Below are positions 52,644 through 61,226 of a stretch of DNA of 64,000 nucleotides, in pieces. Position 1 is the first letter of the stretch; each line of letters opens with the position of its first letter. The notes under the pieces were generated by a model that saw nothing but the letters and a program-made list of their open reading frames with translations, was not told the origin of the DNA and did not search any database. The position numbers and the translations under genes are program-made. The DNA comes from Leisingera daeponensis (GTDB taxonomy: Bacteria; Pseudomonadota; Alphaproteobacteria; Rhodobacterales; Rhodobacteraceae), in the NCBI RefSeq assembly GCF_019801465.1, contig NZ_JAHVJA010000006.1, positions 181,783-245,782 on the forward strand. Reading direction: 5' to 3'.

Positions 52644-55600
52644 ATGACAAGCTCTCCCCGATTCATTCACCTGCGCACCCATACCGAATACTCTCTGCTG
52701 GAAGGCGCCGTGCGGCTGAAAAAGCTGCCGGACCTGTGCAAGAAGCACGAAATGCCGGCGATTGCGGTGACGGACACCAACAACCTGTTTTCGGCACTGG
52801 AGTTTTCGGTGTCGGCCAGCGGTGCCGGGGTGCAGCCGATCATCGGCTGCCAGGTGGACCTGCGGTTCACCGAACCGGCGCCGGGAGAGCGGCCCAAGCC
52901 GCCTGCGCCGCTGGTGCTGCTGGCGCAGAGCGAGGCGGGTTATGAGCATCTGATGAAGCTGAACTCCTGCCTCTATCTGCGGCAGGGGGGCGAGCTGCCG
53001 CATGTGACGCTGGAAGAGCTGGAAGAAAACGCGGGCGACGTGATCTGCCTGAGCGGCGGGCCGGACGGGCCGGTGGGGCGGCTGCTGCAGCAGGGCCAGC
53101 GGCCGGCAGCGGAAGAGCTGATGCGGCGGCTGAAGGCGATTTTCCCGAACCGGCTGTATGTGGAACTGCAGCGCCACCCCGGCGAATACGGCCAGCCGGA
53201 GGCGGAGAAGCTGACCGAGCGGGGCCACGTGGAGATGGCCTATGCCATGGAGCTGCCGCTGGTCGCCACCAATGACGTCTATTTCCCCAACACGGAAATG
53301 TTCGAGGCGCATGACGCGATGATCTGCATCGCCGAAGGCGCATACGTCGATCAGGTGGAGCCGCGCCGGCGGTTGACCGCGCAGCATTACTTCAAGAGCC
53401 AGGAAGAGATGGTTGCGCTGTTCGCCGACCTTCCGGAGGCGGTCGAGAACACGGTGGAGATTGCCAAGCGCTGCGCCTTCATGGCGTACCGGCGCGACCC
53501 GATTCTGCCCAAGTTCGCCGATGACGAGGTGGCCGAGTTGCGCCGCATCGCCAACGAGGGCCTGCAGAAGCGGCTGGCGGTAATTCCGCATGCGGTGAGC
53601 GTGGAGGAATACCAGGAGCGGCTCGATTTCGAACTGGGGATCATCGAGGGCATGGGGTTCCCCGGCTACTTCCTGATCGTTGCCGACTTTATCCAATGGG
53701 CCAAGGACCACGACATCCCGGTGGGGCCGGGGCGGGGCTCGGGTGCGGGCTCTCTGGTGGCCTATGCGCTGACGATTACCGACCTTGACCCGCTGCGCTA
53801 CTCGCTGCTGTTCGAACGCTTTCTGAACCCGGAACGGGTGTCGATGCCCGACTTCGACATCGACTTCTGCATGGATCGCCGCGAAGAGGTGATCAAATAC
53901 GTGCAGGAGAAATACGGCCGCGACAAGGTGGGGCAGATCATCACCTTCGGCGCGCTCCTGTCCAAGGCGGCGGTGCGCGACATGGGGCGGGTGCTGCAGA
54001 TGCCCTATGGCCAGGTGGACCGGCTGTCCAAGCTGATCCCGGTCGAGGGCGTGAAGCCGATGTCCATCGCCGACGCGCTGAAGGAAGAGCCGCGGCTGAG
54101 CGAGGAGGCGCGCAACGAGCCGGTGGTGGACCGGCTTTTGACCTATGGTCAGCAAGTTGAGGGGCTGCTGCGCTCTGCCGGCACTCACGCGGCGGGCGTG
54201 GTGATCGGGGACCGGCCGCTGGATGCGCTGGTGCCGCTCTACCGCGATCCGCGCTCTGACATGCCGGCCACCCAGTTCAACATGAAATGGGTGGAGCAGG
54301 CCGGGCTGGTGAAGTTCGACTTCCTCGGCCTCAAGACCCTGACGGTGATCCAGAACGCGATGGATCTGATCTTCCAATCGGGGCGGGACCTGCATATCGC
54401 CGCCGATGGCACCCAGCTTTATGATCCGCCGGAAGGCGCCGAGAACCAGATCAACGCCATTCCGCTGGACGACAAGGTCACCTATGACCTTTATTCCCGG
54501 GCCAAGACGGTAGCGGTGTTCCAGGTGGAATCCACCGGCATGATGGACGCGCTGAAGCGCATGAAACCCACCTGCATCGAGGATATCGTGGCGCTGGTGG
54601 CGCTGTACCGTCCCGGCCCGATGGAGAACATCCCGGTTTACTGCGAGGTGAAGAACGGCCAGCGCGAGATCACCTCTGTGCATCCGCTGATCGACCATAT
54701 CCTGGAGGAGACCCAGGGCATCATCGTCTATCAGGAACAGGTGATGCAGATCGCCCAGGTGATGGCGAACTACACCCTTGGCGGCGCCGACCTGCTGCGC
54801 CGGGCGATGGGTAAGAAGATCAAGGAGGCGATGGACGCCGAGCGCCCGAAGTTCGAGAAGGGCGCGGCGGAGAACGGGGTCGACAAAAAGAAGGCGAGCG
54901 AGGTTTTCGACCTTCTGGAGAAATTCGCCAACTACGGCTTCAACAAATCGCACGCGGCGGCCTATGCGGTGGTGTCGTATCAGACCGGCTGGCTGAAGGC
55001 GAACCACCCTGTGGAGTTCATGGCCGGCGTCATGAACTGCGATATCCATCTGACGGACAAGCTGGCGATCTACTTCGAGGAAGTGAAGAAGGGGCTGGGG
55101 CTGAAATATGTGCCGCCCTGCATTAACCGGTCGCTGGCGACCTTCAACGTGGTCAACGGGGAGCTGGTCTATGCGCTGGGCGCGCTGAAGAACGTCGGCC
55201 TGGACGTGATGCGGCTGGTGGCCGAGGCGCGCAACGAGGACGGCCGCGAACGGCCCTTTGTCAACGTCTTCGACTTTGCCCGCCGGGTGAACCTGAAGAA
55301 GGTCGGCAAGCGGCCCTTGGAGATGCTGGCGCGGGCCGGGGCCTTTGACCAGCTGGACAGCAACCGCCGCCGGGTGTTCGAGAGCCTGGGCGCGCTGGTC
55401 GATTATTCTGCCGCGGTGCATGACCAGAGGAATTCCAGCCAGGTGTCGCTGTTCGGCGAGGCGGGCGAGGACCTGCCGGAGCCGCGGCTGCCCAATGTGC
55501 CGGACTGGCTGCCGGCGGAACGCCTGAGCGAGGAGTTCAAGGCGATCGGCTTTTACCTGTCCGGCCACCCGCTGGATGATTACATGCCGGCGCTGAAGCG

Positions 55601-56156
55601 CAAGGACGTGATGACGCTGGACGAGGTCACCGCCAAGGCCGAGCGCGGGCCGTTCATGGCCAAGATGGCCGGTGTTGTGGCCGGGCGGCAGGAAAGGAAG
55701 TCAGCGCGCGGCAACCGCTTTGCCTTTGCACAGCTGTCGGACCCTTCGGGGGCGTTTGAGGTGACGCTGTTTTCCGAGGTGCTGGAGAAGAGCCGCGAGT
55801 ACCTGGAGACCGGCGCCAAGGTGGTGATCACCGCCGAGGCGACGATGGAGAGCGACCAGCTGAAGCTGCTGGTGCGTTCGGTCGGGCCAGTGGACAGCGC
55901 CATTGCCGATGCCGGACGCAGCAGTTTGCGGGTTTATCTCAGCGACGCCGCCGCGGTCGGCACCGTGGCGCAGGTGCTGGAGGACGCCAAGGCGGCGGCC
56001 CGTAACGCCGCGCGGGGCGAGGTCTACATGTATTTGCAGGACCCGGGCCTGCCCGGCGATGTGGAGATGGACCTGGGCCAGCCTTTCCCGATCAACCCGC
56101 AGATCAAGGGCGCGCTGAAGTCGCTGGACGGGGTGATGGATGTGGAGGAGATCTGA
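52644..56156 (+). CDS. dnaE: DNA polymerase III subunit alpha
   Basis: Replicative polymerase core, 1170 residues, close to the usual length. It has the N-terminal PHP domain (HLRTHTEYSLLEGAV, AVTDTNNLFSALEF), the polymerase palm with GPGRGSGAGSLVAYAL (about residues 357-372) and the catalytic acidic motif MPDFDIDFCMDRREEVI (about 400-416), the thumb/finger region GIIVYQEQVMQIAQVMANYT and the OB-fold (MAGVVAGRQERKSARGNRFA). It begins at an ATG opposite xdhA and ends before a convergent small gene. Confidence 0.97.
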   Translation: MTSSPRFIHLRTHTEYSLLEGAVRLKKLPDLCKKHEMPAIAVTDTNNLFSALEFSVSASGAGVQPIIGCQVDLRFTEPAPGERPKPPAPLVLLAQSEAGYEHLMKLNSCLYLRQGGELPHVTLEELEENAGDVICLSGGPDGPVGRLLQQGQRPAAEELMRRLKAIFPNRLYVELQRHPGEYGQPEAEKLTERGHVEMAYAMELPLVATNDVYFPNTEMFEAHDAMICIAEGAYVDQVEPRRRLTAQHYFKSQEEMVALFADLPEAVENTVEIAKRCAFMAYRRDPILPKFADDEVAELRRIANEGLQKRLAVIPHAVSVEEYQERLDFELGIIEGMGFPGYFLIVADFIQWAKDHDIPVGPGRGSGAGSLVAYALTITDLDPLRYSLLFERFLNPERVSMPDFDIDFCMDRREEVIKYVQEKYGRDKVGQIITFGALLSKAAVRDMGRVLQMPYGQVDRLSKLIPVEGVKPMSIADALKEEPRLSEEARNEPVVDRLLTYGQQVEGLLRSAGTHAAGVVIGDRPLDALVPLYRDPRSDMPATQFNMKWVEQAGLVKFDFLGLKTLTVIQNAMDLIFQSGRDLHIAADGTQLYDPPEGAENQINAIPLDDKVTYDLYSRAKTVAVFQVESTGMMDALKRMKPTCIEDIVALVALYRPGPMENIPVYCEVKNGQREITSVHPLIDHILEETQGIIVYQEQVMQIAQVMANYTLGGADLLRRAMGKKIKEAMDAERPKFEKGAAENGVDKKKASEVFDLLEKFANYGFNKSHAAAYAVVSYQTGWLKANHPVEFMAGVMNCDIHLTDKLAIYFEEVKKGLGLKYVPPCINRSLATFNVVNGELVYALGALKNVGLDVMRLVAEARNEDGRERPFVNVFDFARRVNLKKVGKRPLEMLARAGAFDQLDSNRRRVFESLGALVDYSAAVHDQRNSSQVSLFGEAGEDLPEPRLPNVPDWLPAERLSEEFKAIGFYLSGHPLDDYMPALKRKDVMTLDEVTAKAERGPFMAKMAGVVAGRQERKSARGNRFAFAQLSDPSGAFEVTLFSEVLEKSREYLETGAKVVITAEATMESDQLKLLVRSVGPVDSAIADAGRSSLRVYLSDAAAVGTVAQVLEDAKAAARNAARGEVYMYLQDPGLPGDVEMDLGQPFPINPQIKGALKSLDGVMDVEEI

Positions 56157-56210
56157 GGGCGAAACTGCCGGAAAATTCGGAAGCTCCCTAAGCGGTGCGC
56201 CGGGGCGGGA

Positions 56211-56684
56211 TCACTTCCAGTCCAGCTTGGCACCGCTGAGGCAGACGGGCAATGTGTCAGGCGGCATCTGGCCCAGGCCCTCGAAAAGCTTGATGTAATT
56301 CAAGCTGGAATGGATTGCGGTGATCTGACCGTTATCCACCTTGAAGATCATCTGGCCGTCGAAATCGAACGGCGGTCGGTGAGGGTGGCTGGTCACATGC
56401 ACGTCGAAACAGGTGATCACCCAGGGGCCGGCCTCCTCAAAGACGCCAAAGGTGAACTCCGGTGCGCCGCCCAGAAGCGCCTTCATGGTGGTGACAAAAT
56501 CCGAGGCGATGAACTGCTGTCCCATCAGGCTCGACACCGGGCCGGTGGCCTGGGTGTCTTTTGTGAACATCTCCTCAAGAATGCCGTTGTTGTCGCGGTA
56601 CCAGACCTCTTCGAACCAAAAGCGTACCAGTTCTGCGTTACTTGTCACTGTCGGTTTCCAATTCCGTGCGGGTTTCAAACGCAT
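56211..56684 (-). CDS. NTF2-like (SnoaL-type) protein
   Basis: A 157-residue alpha+beta protein of the nuclear-transport-factor-2 fold: helix NAELVRFWFEEVWYRDNNGIL, then FTKDTQATGP, the strand VITCFDVHVTSHPHR and DGQMIFKVDNGQITAIHS. Function and substrate unknown. The start may lie a few codons downstream (GTG near VTSNAE). It converges on dnaE with no clear terminator between them. Confidence 0.7.
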   Translation of the reverse strand: MRLKPARNWKPTVTSNAELVRFWFEEVWYRDNNGILEEMFTKDTQATGPVSSLMGQQFIASDFVTTMKALLGGAPEFTFGVFEEAGPWVITCFDVHVTSHPHRPPFDFDGQMIFKVDNGQITAIHSSLNYIKLFEGLGQMPPDTLPVCLSGAKLDWK

Positions 56685-56755
56685 TCATACAGGCGCAACC
56701 TTCAGCCAAGGTTAACTCTGCCGGCGTGTCAGCTGTTTTGCGGCCGGGGCAGGCA

Positions 56756-56950
56756 TCAGTAATGCGGCGGGCGTTCGTCGGCGAAGACCACGCCGCCGCC
56801 GCCCTCCTGCTCGCGGGTGGCTTCGCGCTGCATCAGCATGGCGACGCGGCGGGTCAGCAGATCGATCTCCTGCTGCTGGCGGGCGATCACGTCGCTCATC
56901 TCCTCCACGCTGCGGGTCAAATGGGCGATTTGCTCTTCCAGATGCTGCAT
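56756..56950 (-). CDS. slyX: SlyX family protein
   Basis: A 64-residue coiled-coil protein with the family heptads (IAHLTRSVEEMSDVIARQQQ) and the characteristic C-terminus ADERPPHY. Its cellular role is unknown. It is often encoded near slyD in other bacteria, but here it stands alone beside hisS. Confidence 0.85.
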   Translation of the reverse strand: MQHLEEQIAHLTRSVEEMSDVIARQQQEIDLLTRRVAMLMQREATREQEGGGGVVFADERPPHY

Positions 56951-57147
56951 GGTTCGGGCCTTTGATTGCGGATGCGTTTAGATAGGCGCTTTGGCGGGGC
57001 GCGTCCATCATCAAGCCGCACGCATATTGAAGTTGAGAATTTCGGGCAAAAGGAAGCAGGTGTCAGGCCCTGCGCAGCCTTGCCGCGCGGGGCGGCATCC
57101 GCTAGACCGCCGGGCGAGTGAAACCGCTACCCGTGAGGAGGCCTCAG

Positions 57148-58635
57148 ATGGCCAAAGTGAAGAAACAGCCCCGCCCCAAGGCGCAGACGCCGAAGGGGTT
57201 CCGTGACTATTTCGGTGCGGAGGTGACCCAGCGCAGCGAGATGCTGCGGGCCATCGCGGGTGTGTATCATCATTACGGGTTTGAGGCGCTGGAGTCCTCG
57301 GCGGTGGAAACCGTCGAAGCGTTGGGCAAATTCCTGCCCGACGTGGACCGTCCCAACGAGGGCGTGTTTGCCTGGCAGGAGACCGAGGACGACGGCAACG
57401 GCGACTGGATGGCGCTGCGCTATGACCTGACGGCGCCGCTGGCGCGGGTTTACGCGCAGCACCGCAACGATCTGCCGACCCCCTACCGCCGCTATGCGAT
57501 GGGGCCGGTCTGGCGCAACGAGAAGCCGGGTCCGGGCCGCTTCCGCCAGTTCTATCAGTGTGATGCCGATACTGTCGGCACCGCCTCGATGGCCGCCGAT
57601 GCCGAGATCTGCGCGATGCTGTCGGACACGCTGGAAACCGTCGGCATTCCGCGCGGCGACTATCTGGTGCGGGTCAACAACCGCAAGGTACTGAACGGCG
57701 TGCTGGAGACCATGGGCCTTGCGGAGGGCGACGGTAAGCGCGATGACGTGCTGCGCACCATCGACAAGTTCGACAAGGTGGGCGAGGCCGGCGTGCGCGA
57801 GCTGCTGACCAAGGGTCGTCTGGATGCCTCCGGCGCCTTCATTGACGGGGTTGGCCTGTCGGACGATCAGGCGGCGCCGGTGCTGGCGTTCCTGACCTCC
57901 AAGGCGGCGGATGCGCCGGGTACCATCGCCAACCTGCGCGCTGCCGTAGGCGACAGCAAGACCGGCCAGGACGGCATTGCCGAGCTGGAGCAAATCGGCG
58001 AGCTGCTGGCCGCGGGCGGTTACGGCAAGGACCGGATCGAGATCGACCCCTCGGTCGTGCGTGGGCTTGGCTACTATACCGGGCCAGTGTTCGAAGCAGA
58101 GCTGACCTTCGAGATCCTTGACGAGAAGGGCCGCAAGCGGCAGTTCGGCTCGGTCTCGGGCGGCGGCCGCTATGACGGGCTGGTCAAGCGCTTCACCGGG
58201 CAGGAAGTGCCTGCGGTGGGTGTCTCCGTCGGCGTCGACCGGCTGCTGGCGGCGCTGCATGCCAAGGGACGTCTGACGGCAGAGGCCGCCGGGCCGGTCG
58301 TTGTCACCGTGATGGACCGCGACCGGATGGCGGACTACCAGGCTATGGTGGCGGAGCTGCGCAATGCGGGCATCCGGGCCGAGGTTTACCTGGGTAACCC
58401 CAAGAACTTCGGCAACCAGCTGAAGTATGCGGACAAGCGCAACTCCCCCGTCGCGGTGATCGAAGGCGGCGACGAGAAGGCCAATGGCGTGGTGCAGATC
58501 AAGGATCTGATCCTGGGCGCCAAGATCGCCGAGAACGCCACCTTGGAAGAGTGGAAGGAACGCCCCAGCCAGTTTGAAGTGCCGCGCGCAGACCTGGTGG
58601 CCAAGGTGCGTGAAATCCTGGACGGGCAGGGCTGA
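57148..58635 (+). CDS. hisS: histidyl-tRNA synthetase
   Basis: Class II synthetase of 495 residues with PKGFRDYFG (motif 1 region), the motif-2 [19 protein letters not shown] loop, the histidine motifs [11 protein letters not shown] and GGRYDGLV, motif-3-like [14 protein letters not shown], and a C-terminal anticodon domain. The ATG is set by GAGGAG 7 nt upstream; an in-frame ATG 10 codons earlier is not preferred. Followed after 2 nt by hisZ. Confidence 0.96.
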   Translation: MAKVKKQPRPKAQTPKGFRDYFGAEVTQRSEMLRAIAGVYHHYGFEALESSAVETVEALGKFLPDVDRPNEGVFAWQETEDDGNGDWMALRYDLTAPLARVYAQHRNDLPTPYRRYAMGPVWRNEKPGPGRFRQFYQCDADTVGTASMAADAEICAMLSDTLETVGIPRGDYLVRVNNRKVLNGVLETMGLAEGDGKRDDVLRTIDKFDKVGEAGVRELLTKGRLDASGAFIDGVGLSDDQAAPVLAFLTSKAADAPGTIANLRAAVGDSKTGQDGIAELEQIGELLAAGGYGKDRIEIDPSVVRGLGYYTGPVFEAELTFEILDEKGRKRQFGSVSGGGRYDGLVKRFTGQEVPAVGVSVGVDRLLAALHAKGRLTAEAAGPVVVTVMDRDRMADYQAMVAELRNAGIRAEVYLGNPKNFGNQLKYADKRNSPVAVIEGGDEKANGVVQIKDLILGAKIAENATLEEWKERPSQFEVPRADLVAKVREILDGQG

Positions 58636-58637
58636 AC

Positions 58638-59726
58638 ATGGCGGTCCGTTCGCAAATACAGGCCCGTGCCGCAATGCTGCGGCTCCGCTTCGAAGCCGCG
58701 GGCGCGCAGGTGGTGGACACGCCGCTCCTGCAGCCCGCCGATACGCTGCTCGATCTCTACGGCGAGGACATCCGGGCGCGTGCCTATGTGACCTCTGACG
58801 CGCTGCGCGGCGAACAGATGCTGCGTCCGGACTTCACCGTGCCGGTGGTGGAGGCGCATATGCGCCACGGCGCCGAGCCTGCGCGCTATACCTATTCGGG
58901 CGAGGTGTTCCGCCGCCAGGAGCATTTCCCCGACCGGCCCAATGAATACCTGCAGGTCGGCTATGAGGTGTTCGAGCGCGACGATGCCGCGGCGGCGGAT
59001 GCCGAGGTGTTCGCACTGTTCGCGCTGCAGGTGCGCGGGCTGCCGCTGCGGGCGGCGACCGGCGACATCGGCATCCTGATGGCTGCGGTCGAGGGGCTGA
59101 ACACCACGGAGAAGCGCAAGGCGGCGCTGATGCGCCACATCTGGCGGCCGCGCCGGTTCCGCTCCCTGCTGGACCGCTTTGCCGGCCGCACCCCGATGCC
59201 GGAAAGCCGCCGCAAGCTGCTGTCGACCGAGGGCGATCTGACCGGCTCGGCGGTGGAACTGGGCAAGCGCCGCGCCGCGGAGGTGCAGGCGCGGGTGGAA
59301 GCGCTGCGCGCCGACGCCAAGGCGCCGCCGATTGCCGAGCATGAGCTGCTGGCGCTGGAGGCGCTGATGGCAGTGCGCGAGACCGTGCCGTTTGCAACCG
59401 AGCAGATGCGCGACATCGCGGTGGACCTGCCGCAGATCATTCCGGCGCTGGACCGGCTGGACGCGCGCACCGCGGCGATGAAGGCGCGCGGCGTGGATGT
59501 GGACAATCTCGATTTCGAGGCCTCCTACGGGCGCACCTCGATGGAGTATTATGACGGCTTTGTCTTTGGCTTCTACGCCGAGGCGCGCCCCGACCTGCCG
59601 CCGGTCGCCAGCGGCGGGCGCTATGACGCGCTGACCCGGCGCCTGGGGCAGGGCGAGGAGATCCCGGCGGTGGGCGGCGTGCTGCGCCCTGACCTGATGC
59701 TGCAGCTTGAGGAGGCGCGCAAATGA
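58638..59726 (+). CDS. hisZ: ATP phosphoribosyltransferase regulatory subunit
   Basis: HisZ is a catalytically inactive HisRS-like protein that forms a complex with the short HisG for the first step of histidine synthesis. The 362-residue protein has LLQPADTLLDLYGED, RPDFTVPVVEAHM and TYSGEVFRRQ, aligning with HisRS motif regions but lacking the synthetase anticodon domain. Its ATG is 2 nt after hisS and its stop overlaps the hisG start. Confidence 0.93.
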   Translation: MAVRSQIQARAAMLRLRFEAAGAQVVDTPLLQPADTLLDLYGEDIRARAYVTSDALRGEQMLRPDFTVPVVEAHMRHGAEPARYTYSGEVFRRQEHFPDRPNEYLQVGYEVFERDDAAAADAEVFALFALQVRGLPLRAATGDIGILMAAVEGLNTTEKRKAALMRHIWRPRRFRSLLDRFAGRTPMPESRRKLLSTEGDLTGSAVELGKRRAAEVQARVEALRADAKAPPIAEHELLALEALMAVRETVPFATEQMRDIAVDLPQIIPALDRLDARTAAMKARGVDVDNLDFEASYGRTSMEYYDGFVFGFYAEARPDLPPVASGGRYDALTRRLGQGEEIPAVGGVLRPDLMLQLEEARK

Positions 59727-60421
59727 CCCTGAAGCTGGGAGTGCCGTCCAAGGGGCGGCTGATGGAAAAGACCTTTGACTGGTTTGCCAAACGCGGCGTG
59801 ACGCTGTCGCGCACCGGGTCCGACCGGGAATATGCCGGCGCTGTCGAAGGCGTGTCGAACATGGAGCTGGTGCTGTTGTCGGCGGGCGAGATCCCGCGCG
59901 AACTGGCCGCAGGGCGGATCCACCTGGGCGTGACCGGCACCGATCTGGTGCAGGAAAAGCTGCCGCGCTTCGAGCAGCAGGTGGAGGAGTTGGCGGAGCT
60001 GGGCTTCGGCCATGCCGATCTGGTGCTGGCGGTGCCGCAGTTCTGGATTGACGTGGACACGCTGGACGACCTCGATGCGGCGGCTTCGGCTTTCCGGGCG
60101 CAGCACGGCCACCGGCTGCGGATCGCCACCAAGTACCACCGGCTGGTGCGCGAGTTTCTGACCGATGCGGGTGTGGCGGATTACCAGCTGGTGGACAGCC
60201 AGGGCGCGACGGAAGGCACGGTGAAGAACGAGACCGCCGAAATGGTCGCCGACATCACCTCCACCGGTGAGACGCTGCGCGCCAACCACCTGAAGCTGCT
60301 GGCGGACGGCCTGGTGCTGAAATCGCAAGCGACCCTGTGGCGCAGCCGGGTGGCGAAATACGGCAGCGCCGACAAGGCGGCGCTGAACACGCTCTTGGAC
60401 CTACTGGAACACCGCAAGTAA
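59723..60421 (+). CDS. hisG: ATP phosphoribosyltransferase, short form
   Basis: Catalytic subunit of the first histidine-synthesis step, 232 residues, the short form that needs HisZ. It begins TLKLGVPSKGRLM, has GVTGTDLVQE and the PRPP-binding region with DLTSTGETLRANHLK (here ADITSTGETLRANHLK), the usual short-HisG sequence. The start overlaps the hisZ stop (ATGA). Together hisS-hisZ-hisG form an operon typical of Rhodobacterales. Confidence 0.95.
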   Translation: MTLKLGVPSKGRLMEKTFDWFAKRGVTLSRTGSDREYAGAVEGVSNMELVLLSAGEIPRELAAGRIHLGVTGTDLVQEKLPRFEQQVEELAELGFGHADLVLAVPQFWIDVDTLDDLDAAASAFRAQHGHRLRIATKYHRLVREFLTDAGVADYQLVDSQGATEGTVKNETAEMVADITSTGETLRANHLKLLADGLVLKSQATLWRSRVAKYGSADKAALNTLLDLLEHRK

Positions 60422-60599
60422 GCGCTGCAGCCCGCGCGTCCGCGCGGGCCATGCCCAACGCCTTCGAGGGCCTCTTCGATGCCCGCGAAGGGGGCGGGAG
60501 AGCTCACATTTTCCGGACGCATGCCGCCTGCGGGCGGGCCGGGCGCCGGGCTGATGCCCGGCGCTGGCGAGGCGTGCCGCGGGGGGGATGCGGACAGCC

Positions 60600-61031
60600 T
60601 CAGATCACTCCGATTTCCGCCAGCGCCTGTGACAGCTCGGGCGGCAGCGGTTCCTCCTGGCTCTTGCCAGCCGGCAGATCAGCGGGGGAGTCTTCGGTCT
60701 TCAGGTAACGCCAGCCCTGGAACGGGCGTTTCGGCGCGGTATTAGTGCGGTGCAGCTCCGGGTCCAGCACGATGGCGCAGCGGCGGATGCCGTCCTCGCC
60801 CGTCAGCTCATCCAGACGCAGGATCCGCTGGCGGCACTGGATCAGTCCCTTGATCACCCAATAGATCGAGCCGCCGTTCAGAATCTCCGCCGCGCGCTTG
60901 GGCCACATACGGGTGACGTGGCGGGGCAGGCCTTCCGGCAGCTCCCGGCGGCGCATCTCCTGCCAGACCATCAGGCTTTCGACGCTTTCGGTGCCAACCG
61001 AGAGCTTAACAAGGTTCACACGCTTATCCAC
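60600..61031 (-). CDS. DUF1489 family protein
   Basis: A 143-residue soluble protein of the alphaproteobacterial DUF1489 family: HVTRMWPKRAAEILNGGSIYW, VIKGLIQCRQRIL, IRRCAIVLDPELHRT and RPFQGWRYLKTEDSP. Function unknown. The start is GTG (with GGGGAA upstream), and this start codon overlaps a perfect DnaA box. Divergent from nrdJ. Confidence 0.82.
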   Translation of the reverse strand: MDKRVNLVKLSVGTESVESLMVWQEMRRRELPEGLPRHVTRMWPKRAAEILNGGSIYWVIKGLIQCRQRILRLDELTGEDGIRRCAIVLDPELHRTNTAPKRPFQGWRYLKTEDSPADLPAGKSQEEPLPPELSQALAEIGVI

Positions 61032-61032
61032 A
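61024..61032. promoter_or_regulatory. DnaA box
   Basis: TTATCCACA is a perfect match to the DnaA consensus TTATNCACA. It lies at the start codon of the DUF1489 gene and 195 bp upstream of nrdJ. In E. coli the nrdAB promoter is controlled by DnaA, so regulation of dNTP synthesis by DnaA is plausible here; one isolated box can also be chance. Confidence 0.6.
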
Positions 61033-61226
61033 GCTTCCCCACAGAGTCGTCCAGAGCTTTGACCGTATATAGTAGTTTACGGATAGCCGACTTCAAGGTA
61101 TTGTGTTTCTCCACGCATTCGCTGCAAGTAAGCCTTAACAAAAAACGGATTCGCCACGGTGCCCATAAGGCGCTGCCGCTGCGGAGCCGTTTTTCATCAA
61201 GACCGAACGACTCAAAGGACCGACAC

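Noticed and set aside
52623..55568. Open frame of 981 codons antisense to dnaE
   Set aside because: Shadow of dnaE on the opposite strand; His/Arg/Gln-rich translation without domains.
61031..61226. A cobalamin riboswitch or NrdR boxes upstream of nrdJ
   Set aside because: No B12-box was seen. The NrdR-like sequences near 61062-61076 and 61093-61107 match the 16-bp consensus only partly (about 10 of 16 in the better one).
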